NCBI GenBank assembly: GCA_002005505.1
Contig: KV908345.1
Span: 307,501 to 325,000, forward strand
Source of the DNA: Botryococcus braunii
Taxonomy: Eukaryota > Chlorophyta > Trebouxiophyceae
Direction: 5' to 3'
DNA: 17,500 nt
Position 1 is the stretch's first letter. Every line of letters starts with the position of its first letter. The translations under genes were made by a program, and so were the position numbers. Below are positions 8,276 to 17,447 of the stretch, piece after piece. The notes under the pieces are model-generated. The model had not been told where the DNA came from. It did no database searches and was given only the letters and a program-made list of their open reading frames with translations.

Positions 8276-11205
8276 ATGGATCGTGAGAGACAACAGAATG
8301 TTGGGACTTCACTAACATGTTTCGATTTGGGAGGGTACGTGGAGGTACGTATGATAGCAGCAGGGTAGCCGGTTTGTATCCTTCTCAAGTTGCTGAGCTT
8401 GAAGGTTTCTTTCATGCTCTGGGCAGACTGGCGTTCTTGGCAGAGGATCTTTTGCGACCGTGGTCCGAGCCACTCGTGGCTTAGGCCCTGACGAAAAGCA
8501 AGTGGCAATCAAGCTGCTTGAAAGGGGGGTACAGATGCGAACTTTCAAAACATATGTCACTCGGGAGGTGCGGAAGTTTGAATGCTAATCAGTTTTAAGT
8601 TCAGAGAAGGTGAAGAACATTGTACAAAGCCCAAGCAGCTGTGCTATTAAATTGTAGTTGAGTGGCTTGGAGGTCTCAACCCTTGATGGTGTGCATCTTG
8701 ACCGTCCATTGTGTTGCAGGTATTGCACCAGTCCTCCCTACGACATCCATTTGTGATAGGGTTGAGTGAGGTGAGCAGTCTTCTGTTTGTCGGCAGCATG
8801 GAAAGAGCTGTGAAGGCAAAGTTCCAAGCTGGGCTTACGAAGTGTCTGTGGTCCTTCCAGGTTTTCCTCACTCCCAATCACCTAGCTCTTGTAATGGAAT
8901 ATGCTGAGGGTGGCAACATGCTGGACTGTGTTTTGAGACAGCCCCATCATAGACTGACAGAGGACAAATGCCGATGGATTTTTCAGCAACTGATCATTGG
9001 GCTGGATTTTTGCCACCGAATGGTAAGCGAGCCAAGAGCTCCTTCAGTGACTTGCATCAGCATAGGATGCTGAGCTCTGGATCTCACACAAGACATTGTG
9101 TTTGACAGGGGGTGGCCAACAGAGACTTGAAATTGGAGAATTTGCTTCTAAATAAACAGTGGCATGATGGGATGCGGCCCCTCGTAAAGATTTGTGACTT
9201 TGGATATTCCAAGTCAGAACTGTCCTCACCGGCAAGGACATCTGTGGGTGAGTGACTTTGCATGCAAAGTCTGTCAGGCAGACGCAAGGTTGTCTTGTGC
9301 AGCTATGTGCAACTTGGTATAGTGACCGAGAAGACCTTAAGCATTGATCACTGCATTGGGAGTTTTTTACATGGCAAGGCCTTTACCTATCGAATTTGGT
9401 TCTTTGCATCTCGTGCTTTACTTGCTGCACTCCACAAAACGTGTTTGTCAGCTTCTTGAGGCTATGGACCTGATCATGGGCTGTGGGAAGGTACCCCAAT
9501 CTATGTCGCTCCGGAAATTTTGCTTGCACATGACAGATACAACCCAAAGGTATGGCAACTGATGGTTCATGCTTCTTGATTTGCAATACTGCACTGCTCC
9601 TGAACTTAGAAATGCTGAGCTCTTTGGGGTTGGCAGGTAGAATCCCAAAGGGAAACGTCCGTGACTGTGCTAACTTGCTGTTGTTTGCAGATAGCGGATA
9701 TTTGGTCATGTGGAGTTTGCCTCTACGTGATGTTGTATGGGTCTTACCCCTTTGACCCTAATGACAGAGGTTGGATGCAGAAGGCAATCAAGGGTGACTA
9801 CATCCTGCCTCCAAACGTATGTTCCCATATGGATGCCCTGCAATGGGTCGCTAACCCTAGACTATAGTAGAGGTCTTCATGTTTCCTGTGGACTCCTTCG
9901 CTGAATTTCCATGTCCAGGATATCTTTGTTAGTTCAATTGTGCTGTTTGTTATGGCTTTCTGCAGCAGGCACAAATCAAAGACAAATCCTGGGCCAATAA
10001 CAGGCATTGCATATCTGTGTTCCCCACCTCTGGTTTTATGGCCATTCACAATCAGCAGCGCGCCTGAACGGGGGGGACCGTGCTACTGCTGAAGATTTGA
10101 CTATTTGACACTGTTTTAGGGAATGGAACATCTGTGGAGTTTCCCAGATTAATGCTATGGGAGGCAGTTTGGTATAAGGGAGTTAAACATCTAAAATGAT
10201 TAACCACGTTGAGTTTTGCGACTATAACTCCAACGCATATTGTGGGAAACATATCCTCCAGAGTGCACCACAGTGGAGTTTTCCTGCTTTATGGGCTGAT
10301 TTCTGGGCTTATCCATCATCTTGGTTAGCTGCGGTGCTCATCGTATGTCCATGCTTGGTGCTTGGATTTGTGGCAGCCAAAGGCACCCAATGCCATGACC
10401 TAGCATCTTGGGCCACTGTAATGTTGCCGTCGACGGGGTTTACAGATTTCCGTTTCAACTGAGTGCAAGGAGCTGGTGCGAGGCATGCTCCAAAATGATC
10501 CAGGGCGTAGAATGACCTTGCAACAGATTATTGACCATCCCTGGTTTCAAGCAAATTTGCCAGAGGGTGCCTTGACAATGAACGACCACTACAGCAAATG
10601 CCAACCTTTGCCGGAAGAGGTTTGTCTTTACTGTGCCCCCCCCCCCCCCTTTCTCTGTCGGAGATGGTGCGTGCATTTTCCAAGACAGGCGAGTCTTGAA
10701 TGTTCTGCCATTAAGAAGCTTCGTTCTTTTGATATTGGAGTGCACCTCATGCAAAGCACAGCAGCCTTGAAGCATCTGCAATGTGGTGCAGGACCCTGGG
10801 GCATTATCATGAGCTCTACATACTAAGATTACCTGCAAAATGTGGAAGGGGAATTTTAATGATTTAATGTCAATAACTCGAGAAAAGTAGTCAAGACCTT
10901 GAGATTGTGGAAGGGACTTTTATTTATTATGAATGCTGCCATCAGCTGCATTCACAGTGCATATAGTACCTGTAAAATGTGGAAGGGGAAAGAACATGGC
11001 TTCCGTCGTTAGCATCAATCACGCACTGAGAACGCCTTCAGGATGTGGAAGGGGCAACAAGAACGCATCGTGGCTGTTGGGTGTGCAGTATGTAAGGAAG
11101 GTGGAACAGATGGTGGACCTGGCTCAGAACCCTGCTGCACACAATGAGGGGTCTCTCCGTGCTGCATACCAACAGGTGGAAGAAGCACCTCAGCTGCGCC
11201 ACTAG
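8276..11205 (+). CDS. SnRK2-like serine/threonine protein kinase, nine exons
   Basis: Exon model: 8276-8334, 8444-8567, 8720-8770, 8861-9022, 9109-9247, 9491-9549, 9691-9816, 10446-10619, 11089-11205. All introns are GT-AG and phases join to 336 codons plus TAG, the usual SnRK2 size. Motifs in order: Gly loop LGGGSFATV at 18-26, VAIK with Lys43, alpha-C Glu61 (YVTRE), hinge region near MEYAEGGNM (90-98), catalytic loop NRDLKLEN at 136-143, DFG at 162-164, activation segment ending SVGTPIYVAPE (177-187) with Thr176/Ser177 at the SnRK2 phospho-site position, and DIWSCGV at 201-207. The kinase fold ends with HPWF near 270. The usual HRD His is Asn136; the catalytic Asp138 is kept, so activity is expected. 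The family phosphorylates Ser/Thr targets in osmotic, nutrient and ABA-type stress signalling. The C-terminal tail after about 290 is short and not clearly the acidic ABA-box type. Splicing at 11175/11295 would give another tail. The start ATG at 8276 is plausible: an in-frame stop lies at 8231 and a TTTCAG acceptor-like site just follows it. Confidence 0.87.
10636..10649 (+). repeat. C14 tract near the donor of the last kinase intron
   Basis: Fourteen C begin 16 bases after the exon 8 donor at 10620. Together with the poly-C runs at 1818 and 16742 it places a sense-strand C tract inside one intron of each modelled gene. Confidence 0.9.
10831..11053 (+). repeat. four-copy degenerate tandem repeat in the last kinase intron
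   Basis: The core TGTGGAAGGG occurs at 10841, 10906, 10979 and 11044, giving spacings of 65, 73 and 65 bp. Copies 1 and 3 share ACCTGYAAAATGTGGAAGGGGAA; copies 2 and 4 are preceded by CCTTGAGAT or CCTTCAGGA. Sequence between cores is only weakly similar. The fourth copy ends about 35 bases before the proposed exon 9 acceptor at 11088. The function is unknown. Confidence 0.75.
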
Positions 11206-11428
11206 GCAGCAATCTCCAAAATGCGCTTTGAGAAGTTAAGGGAAAGGCTCTGTCACGAAGCTGTTCTGGTCCCTCCCAAGGTTATCTTTTACAGTCTCAG
11301 GGTTCTGTCCTTTCTCACACCAAGATTCCTTGGTTGGGGAGGTATTTCAACTCCTTAGATAGCATAAAAGACGCTTGCTCAGTCATTGCTGGAAGTGAAA
11401 GATAGGGCCAACACGAAGTAATTTCCCT

Positions 11429-11482
11429 TCCTCGTGGGGTACGTCAACCTAACCTTGGCTCAGAGGACGTACCCCACGAGGA
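11429..11482. other. perfect 17-bp inverted repeat (hairpin)
   Basis: The left arm 11429-11445 (TCCTCGTGGGGTACGTC) is the exact reverse complement of the right arm 11466-11481 plus A11482, around a 20-base loop. It lies 223 bases after the kinase TAG at 11205, or 23 bases after the alternative stop at 11405. It could be a stable RNA hairpin in the kinase 3' UTR, a small foldback element or a small-RNA precursor. No T-run follows it and no target duplication is visible. Confidence 0.85.
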
Positions 11483-11784
11483 TTTGGACGGCTCTCTTCT
11501 ACCTCACTGTGTTGGTGATGTATACAGAAGGCATTTACGCCTTTCTCTTTGAGGTTGCTTCATTACATGATCCTTTGGGTAAGCGCACAATTCTGGAGCT
11601 TGTTGCAGTCCTGTCAGACGAGGGCTATTGTCATGGCTTGATATACCCTCTGCCCAGCGTTGTCGATTCATATTCTGAGTATCATCTTCCCCATTAGAAA
11701 GGGTTATTACCTTGATGGTGGATATTGTTTCAACGATACTAGAATTGCTGTATTGATCTCTGCTGAGCACGAAGACACTGTTTG

Positions 11785-11864
11785 TTTTGCACGAGCCGAA
11801 TTTCTTCTGCATGGCCCAAATTTGTTCTGAGCCAAGTTTGGTGTGTTTTGCATGAGCCAAGTTT
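11785..11864 (+). repeat. degenerate ~20-bp tandem repeat
   Basis: Four units resemble TTTTGCAYGAGCCAARTTT: 11785-11803, 11804-11823, 11824-11839 (shortened) and 11840-11864. A further partial copy (GTGCCAAACTTA) follows. This region produces the KHTKLGSEQIWAMQKK-like peptide of a minus-strand frame, which is therefore suspect as a protein. Confidence 0.75.
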
Positions 11865-12016
11865 ATCGTGCCAAACTTATCAGAGCCTGAGATAGGATTC
11901 TAAGGAGTATTCCCCTTAATCCTGCTGTATACTTCGGAACACTGTTCTGACTGTTCTATCACTATTGTCAATTCTGTAGGTCCACCACCTTTATAGTTGG
12001 GTTAAGTGCGGTTGTA

Positions 12017-12298
12017 CATGCGTGCGTGCGTGCGTGTGTGTGTGTGTGTAAGTGTGTGTGTGTGTGTGCATGCCTGCCTGCCTGCATTCGTGCGAGTGCG
12101 TGCGTGCGCGCGCGTGTATGTGCGCGTGCATATGCGTGATTAAGAGTGTGTGTGTGTGTGTGTGTGCGCATGCGTGTGTGTGTGTGTGTGCGCGCGCGCG
12201 CGCGCGCGTGTGTTGAAAGCGTGTTGAGATGTGGAACATGAGACAGTGAGGGGGGGGGGGAGAGGAGCAGAGAGTGTGGACGTGGCAGGGGGGGGGGG
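12017..12298 (+). repeat. GT/GCGT/GCCT/GC-rich array followed by two poly-G tracts
   Basis: It mixes CGTG, TG, TGCC and CG units with interruptions from 12017 to about 12214, ending in a GC run. After a short unique stretch, G tracts lie at 12250-12260 and about 12288-12298. It is more interrupted than the other arrays, suggesting greater age. Confidence 0.9.
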
Positions 12299-12319
12299 TG
12301 GGGATGAGCTGGATAACAG

Positions 12320-12785
12320 GCCAAGTCTGTTGTCAGTGTATTGGGCTCTGGCTGCCTGATGCCTTCCAATAAGCAAGGTACTCCGTATGGTCTGCAAGTC
12401 TCCCTTCAATTTCTGTGTACGCAGCACATCGATGTTTTGGAAGAGGAATTATTTGTTCCTATTGGGTCTCGGTCTAGATAGTGGAGGAGGAGGGTGGGTT
12501 ATGCCAAACCACACTCGACAATTTTCCCACCCCAGGTGCTTATGGGTTGGGGGGAGCAGATGAACTTGTGATCTGCAAAGAGCATCCCATAAGCAGGTAT
12601 ATGGAAGGTCATGCTCTGCGGCATGACAATACTGTGTTTTCTCTGTGTTTTCTGGAGGGAGCGCCCAACAAAATTTGTCGGAGCCCCCCTTTTTTATATT
12701 TTAAATGTTCTCTTCTGCCAATGATAGGATTGCAGTCTTGTACAAATTTGATTGGGACCGAAAGGGTGCTTATCTGGACACCTAG
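12320..12785 (+). CDS. candidate gene fragment, three phase-compatible exons, unidentified protein
   Basis: Segments 12320-12377, 12536-12596 and 12728-12785 each lie between AG and GT sites (the last ends in TAG at 12783-12785). They join in phase (1 then 2) to an open frame of 58 codons. The second exon reads AYGLGGADELVICKEHPIS and has a strong pyrimidine-rich acceptor (TTTTCCCACCCCAG) and an AG/GTATAT donor. The third reads IAVLYKFDWDRKGAYLDT and stops. The first (AKSVVSVLGSGCLMPSNKQ) has a weak G-rich acceptor. I do not recognise the protein. A true 5' end is not found; an internal ATG near 12356 would give only about 45 residues. Chance in-phase joins of short open segments cannot be excluded. 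Confidence 0.28.
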
Positions 12786-13033
12786 CTGCCTATGACCCTG
12801 TTCAGGTGTGGAACTCCACTAGAAATGCACACAGGTCCCGGTGTTGGAGGACACCTGGGGTTCGCGGTTATGCTACATATACTGCGAGTATTGGACAAGA
12901 CTGATGCTTGCTTTCCTCCAGGGGGGGAAGGGGTGCTTCATTGCAAGGGGACTTTGTTCCCCTTCCTTTGACGGCAGCAATGTCTGCTATGGTGTGAGCC
13001 AGCCCATGAAGGGCTGTGCTGTGCTTATTGACA

Positions 13034-13069
13034 GGGCCATTCCTTCGGAATGGGCCATCCCGTCGGAAT
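13034..13069 (+). repeat. 18-bp tandem duplication with internal palindrome
   Basis: GGGCCATTCCTTCGGAAT (13034-13051) is followed directly by GGGCCATCCCGTCGGAAT (two changes). The first copy contains CCATTCC-TTC-GGAATGG, a 7-bp stem with a 3-base loop. Confidence 0.8.
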
Positions 13070-13445
13070 ATATAACGGGGCGGCAGTGAGGTGCAGCGGC
13101 ATCTGTGTGGTCTTGGGGCTTTTGTTTACAAGTATATCCCAGAATGCCTTTTCTGGCAGTTGTTATTTGCAGTGGCCAAGCACTGGACATTGCGTAGGTC
13201 ACAGGTGTAAGGGAGACATAAGCGGTTCAGCAATGAATCAAGCAAATCATTTTTAAAAGAGAAGAGCATAGGGCGTCAACACACAAAGATGAAGAAACGA
13301 ACATTTTTTGCCAAGAGTGCATGTAGGGCTCGGGTTAAAGTCGGATGTATGGGGGTTCGCCCTAGTTGAAGACACAAAGGAGTTTATGTGTAGCTGCTTT
13401 TTAACTGCAACGCCCCCATGGGAGGGTCCACTTAGGAAATGGGGA

Positions 13446-13595
13446 ATTGCTATCTGCATGCTAGAAGAGAAGTCAAAAGAAGATTTGCCTGATAAATTGA
13501 ACTATCAATGTACAGTACTGTGAGAAAGGGGCGTTGCTATCTAGCCTGCAGGAAGTCAGCGAAGATTGTCTGATACATTGACGACCATCAATGTA
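13446..13595 (+). repeat. diverged ~85-bp tandem duplication
   Basis: Landmarks recur in order: TTGCTATCT at 13447 and 13533 (86 bp apart), GAAGTCA...GAAGATT, CCTGATA/TCTGATA...ATTGA, and ATCAATGTA at 13504 and 13587 (83 bp apart). The two copies have several substitutions and small indels. It is non-coding as far as seen. Confidence 0.7.
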
Positions 13596-14236
13596 TGCTT
13601 TCTCTGCAGGTTGTTTGATTACTTCCCAAAGCTCGTTGCAACTAGCCAATGTTTTCCGTCCTTTTTCTTCTTGCAGTAGCTGACGTGCAGAGAAGGACGA
13701 GGAAAAGGTAGAGAGCTTTGCGCTCCGGGTTCAAAGACATCTGGAGAAAGACTTGCGTCGGCTTTGGGGTTTCAGACGCAGACGTGTCTATGTATAGATG
13801 ACCTGCACATGGTGTAATGGCCGGGTAGAGGTACTGGCTAGGTCAAGGCAGTTGGCAATCCCTGCGGAGTTTGGTTTGTGCAGCAGAAGCCCCACTGATA
13901 AAATACGTTGGTATCCAGGTGGGACGTTACTTCGTTGAAACGTAGGGAAAGAGTCATGATTTCTCTTCACGTTTTCTTTCCCCTCGCGTTGTCAATGCGC
14001 CACGTGCCAAGAATTTCTGGACTTGGTGTGGCACATGTTTAGCAATGTCCTGATTCCCTATCCCGTCGCGTGTGAACACCTGATCAATTCCACTGGTGCA
14101 GTAAGGCACCATTACACCTGGCCATCAGAAGCTTCAATAAACCCTTGCAAACCCTACAATGCCATCCACCTCTTTGGCGTCTGCAGGTACGCATGCGTGC
14201 GTGCCTGCCTGTGTTGGGACGGTGGAGGTGAGGGGG

Positions 14237-14240
14237 CACA

Positions 14241-14335
<95 letters not shown>

Positions 14336-14398
14336 GCGTGCGCGCGCGCGCGCGCACATATACACACGCACGCACATACACATATACCCACCCACACA

Positions 14399-14449
<51 letters not shown>

Positions 14450-14478
14450 CCCCACACACACACAGACACACACACACG

Positions 14479-14515
<37 letters not shown>

Positions 14516-14529
14516 CAAACACACACACA

Positions 14530-14576
<47 letters not shown>

Positions 14577-14630
14577 GGCTGTGTGTGTGTGTGTGTGTTG
14601 TGTGCGGCTATGTCCACTGCAACCCCCAAC

Positions 14631-14710
<80 letters not shown>

Positions 14711-14737
14711 GGGGGGGAGAGAGAGAGAGAGATAGAT

Positions 14738-14823
<86 letters not shown>
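14237..14823 (+). repeat. ~590-bp compound CA / CG / GA / GT microsatellite
   Basis: The order along the + strand is (CA)n to about 14332, CG-rich to 14356, imperfect CA with CACG and CCCA interruptions to about 14533, (GA)n to 14573, (GT)n 14580-14604, a 25-base unique gap, (CA)n to 14695, then GA with G7 and GATA interruptions to 14823. Read on the - strand this is CT then GT, the same order as the other arrays. CA/CG tracts are Z-DNA-prone and GA tracts triplex-prone as known sequence classes. The large HTHT/VCVC/RERE frames here are not genes. Confidence 0.95.
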
Positions 14824-14826
<3 letters not shown>

Positions 14827-15260
14827 CGCACACACCGCATGACCTCTGCAGCCTAAAGACTTGAAACTAACTTTTTTGTGGTGACAGACAACATCTGAAG
14901 CATTTAAGGATAGAAGTGAAGCATTTAAAAACAAAGAGTGTAAAGAGTGAAGCATTTCAAATAGCAAAAAAGCAATGCTGCAGTGGTTTATTGGACTAGC
15001 TGGGTGGTGGAGGCATCTTTTCGTGACGCGGTTTTGGTAAGAGTCCATGCAGCCGGCTCCCAGGCGTCTACTGTAGGAAGGAAAAGGGAAGATGGGGGCG
15101 AGAGCCCTAAACTCCCACCCCGACACTCCCTGCAGTGTGACCCCGTGGGTGTGACCTATTTCCCCTCCCCCCGGTATATAGCATTACTAACAAGGAAGAC
15201 CCTGGAAACCAAGAAAGAGCAGGTCACATTGGGCCCAGACCTACAATTTCCCACCCCTAA

Positions 15261-15286
15261 CCCCCCCCCCCCCCCCAAAAAAAAAA
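15261..15286 (+). repeat. C16-A10 homopolymer junction
   Basis: Sixteen C are followed directly by ten A. The A run is on the + strand, so it could be the 3' tail of an inserted element, but no element body or target duplication was seen to its left. Confidence 0.9.
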
Positions 15287-15769
15287 CAGAAATATCAAAC
15301 CCTCTGTCTGAAGAGCTAACAACCTCCACAACACAAACAACCTCCACAGCACAACGAAGTGTTAAAGTTTAAAGTTTAATGGTCACATTGCCGTACCTGC
15401 CACTGAAGGTTTGGGGGACCCTTAAGAGCAGAATCTAGACCCCACAAGGTCCCGTGTACATCCGTGCAAGAAGCTGTGGTCTACTGTACACTGTACAGCC
15501 GTTTCCCCGATACAAAATTTGTGTTCAGCTACAACGGCCGGGGATTCAGGTTGCACAAACATTTATTTCTCTACACGGCTATTTTGGGGACGTACTGCGC
15601 GGTGTCTTGTTTGGGGAGTGCATTAATCTTTTGGGATGTCATAAATATATGAATGTGTGGTGGGATCTCAAGACTCGATTGAACGTTGCCTGTACACGAG
15701 ATCGTTACGAAGCTTTCTCGCCACGGATTAACTATTTTAATATGGCATGATGTTCTAGGACTTGCTTAG

Positions 15770-17039
15770 ATGGACTCAAAGGCACGAAGTCCGTATTTCG
15801 TCAATATTTTCAGGGTACGGGCTACCGTGTTGCCGTCTGCGGATGATATCTTCCTGCAGCGAGCTAATTGTTTGTTGCTTGGCAAGTGTGGAAAGTAGCC
15901 AGGATTATATTTTGACGGATCATGTATGAAGCTGTGGAATTTATTTACAAAACATGTGTTCTGACAGGTTCTACAGGAACGCATCCATACACACAAATAC
16001 GTCCCACAAGTTGTTGAACAAGAAGAACTAAGAAACTGTTACTCAAGTAAGTCGAGAGAAGCATCAAACTTCCTTTAACATGTACAATTCTGTGAAGCAG
16101 CATCTATAGTCAGGAAGAGTAACTTAGCCTTAACAACAACCACCTGCCCCCAAGGTCACCGGTATTTACCACGAACAGAGTGCTTTGCTCACTGATGCTA
16201 GGACATGTAGGCTTCAAGGCTGCATCTCCAGTCTGGCTGTCCCGGGCTACTAAAATGCTTTGACCTACTAAATTGGTGTTTGTAGTGGTGGTACTGGGGG
16301 ATTTTTCCGCTGGAGCTACCGCGGGACTCGCGACATACTGGACATTGCGCTACACGCGCTTCAAGAAAGCAGTGTACGGATTTTGCACTTGAGAGGCTGG
16401 AGTCAGACCCTCTGCGACTTTGTTTGAAGGCACCAGCACAAAAGCTAGCAGACTGACTATCACATGGTGTCCTAGGGGCGGGGAGGGCGGAGGAAGAGGG
16501 GCATGCTCACATGGTGGGCCTAAGGAGTTGGAAAGGGAACTGGAGTAACGAACTAGCATAGCTGGTACATGCAACAAGCACTGAGAACCATACTGCCTGT
16601 CATTTCCGAAGTCGACCACATGTCCTTCCTGTTCGGGGAAACCACATTTCCTTCATGCTTGAAAGTTTAGTGAGAAAGTTTTCTTTGTGACGAGACCTCG
16701 GAAAGCTCAAACCTTGCCCCACAGGGTATCAGCCTTATCCTCCCCCCCCCCCCCCAAGGGTGGGTTGGGATGGGCAAGGTGGGGTTTTCAGTTGCGGAGA
16801 ATCCGTGATTGCCCAGGATGAATCGTGCTCCAGGACAAACAGAGGGACAGGGGCATGTCAACTGCAGGGCCGTACGAGCTGTTGCAGCGTTTTTTGCGAT
16901 GGGGGTGGGCAGCCAATGGTGCCGAAGCACGACCGAGCAGAGGTGCCTTGAGCGTCTAATCAGGCTGGAGACACCCCTGGGAGGAGAGGTGGAGGCCATA
17001 ATTCGAGAATTGGATCCCCAGAGTCCGGTGCTCAAGTAA
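15770..17039 (+). CDS. small two-helix membrane protein, OCIA-domain-like, four exons
   Basis: Exon model: 15770-15814, 15968-16046, 16286-16373, 16868-17039. Phases run 0, 1, 2 and the total is 384 nt, giving 127 residues plus TAA. Residues 26-41 (YVPQVVEQEELRNCYS) lead with a Cys into a first hydrophobic Gly/Ala segment at about 43-60 (VVLGDFSAGATAGLATYW). A basic loop (RYTRFKK, 63-69) follows, then a second hydrophobic segment at about 72-88, and Cys97-LERLIRLETPLGGE (97-111). A Cys-bearing start, two Gly-rich helices and a C-terminal C-x(n)-L-E-x-P-L-G signature are what I recall of OCIA-domain proteins. Animal members sit in mitochondria or endosomes and affect respiratory complex assembly; the plant role is not established here. 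A donor at 16372 with an acceptor at 16850 also keeps frame (132 residues). The acceptors of exons 3 and 4 have modest pyrimidine tracts. The gene is likely real because every phase matches; the family call is moderately sure. Confidence 0.55.
16742..16755 (+). repeat. C14 tract in intron 3 of the OCIA-like gene
   Basis: Fourteen C lie inside the proposed 16374-16867 intron, about 110 bases before the exon 4 acceptor. Confidence 0.9.
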
Positions 17040-17151
17040 GGCACGGCGGCAAAGCCAGCGTGCTCACCCGCCTCGTTCATGGCCGTGTTCAATACCTGTT
17101 ATGTTGTGAATTTGTTATCATTTCATAGATGCAACAGTATCGCTACTGATG

Positions 17152-17195
17152 CCCCCCCCCTTCTCTCTCTCTCTCTCTCTCTCCCTCTCCCTCCC

Positions 17196-17268
<73 letters not shown>

Positions 17269-17374
17269 CCTCCCTCTCCCTCTTCCTCCCCCTCTCTCTC
17301 TCCATGTGTGTGAGTGTGTGTGTGTGTGTCTGCATGCATGTGTGTGTGTAGGGTGTGTGTGTGTGTGTGTGTGT

Positions 17375-17444
<70 letters not shown>
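17152..17444 (+). repeat. compound microsatellite C9-(CT)n-(GT)n
   Basis: C9 (17152-17160), CT repeats with internal C runs to about 17300, then GT repeats with short interruptions (GCATGCATG, AGGG, GGG) to 17444. It lies just downstream of the OCIA-like gene stop at 17039 and has the same order as 7334-7524. Flanking bases are not alike between the two sites. Confidence 0.95.

Positions 17445-17447
<3 letters not shown>

Larger units (their letters stand above)
11206..12319. other. kinase 3' region and flank, no firm gene
   Basis: It holds an alternative kinase exon (11295-11405), a 17-bp hairpin at 11429-11482, a ~20-bp repeat at 11785-11864, and a GT/GC array from 12017. An 87-codon + frame at 11434-11697 and a 118-codon - frame at 11504-11860 overlap each other and the repeats, and neither shows a known domain. 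Confidence 0.4.
12786..15769. other. 3 kb with no firm gene; microsatellite-dominated
   Basis: Two exon-like segments stand out. One begins after a strong acceptor at 12921 (GKGCFIARGLCSPSFDG). One begins after TTTCTCTGCAG near 13609 (LFDYFPKLVATSQ, stop near 13680). They could belong to the 12.3-12.8 kb candidate or be chance. The region also holds two small duplications (13034 and 13446), an AATAAA at 14136-14141, the large CA/GA array and a C16A10 run. Frames at 14983-15372 and 15454-15750 have no recognisable domain. Confidence 0.4.

Noticed and set aside
11434..11697. An 87-codon + frame starting in the hairpin
   Set aside because: It has a protein-like look but no known domain, no ATG in good context and no phase-consistent link to other exons. 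A 31-base gap inside it that resembles an intron is too short to be one.
14023..14842. Very long overlapping frames (220-250 codons) on both strands across the CA/GA array
   Set aside because: They are pure translations of dinucleotide repeats (HT, VC, RE, SL) that stay open in every frame.
16667..17092. A 141-codon minus-strand frame
   Set aside because: It overlaps the last exon and intron of the OCIA-like gene, has no recognisable motif and reads across a poly-C tract.
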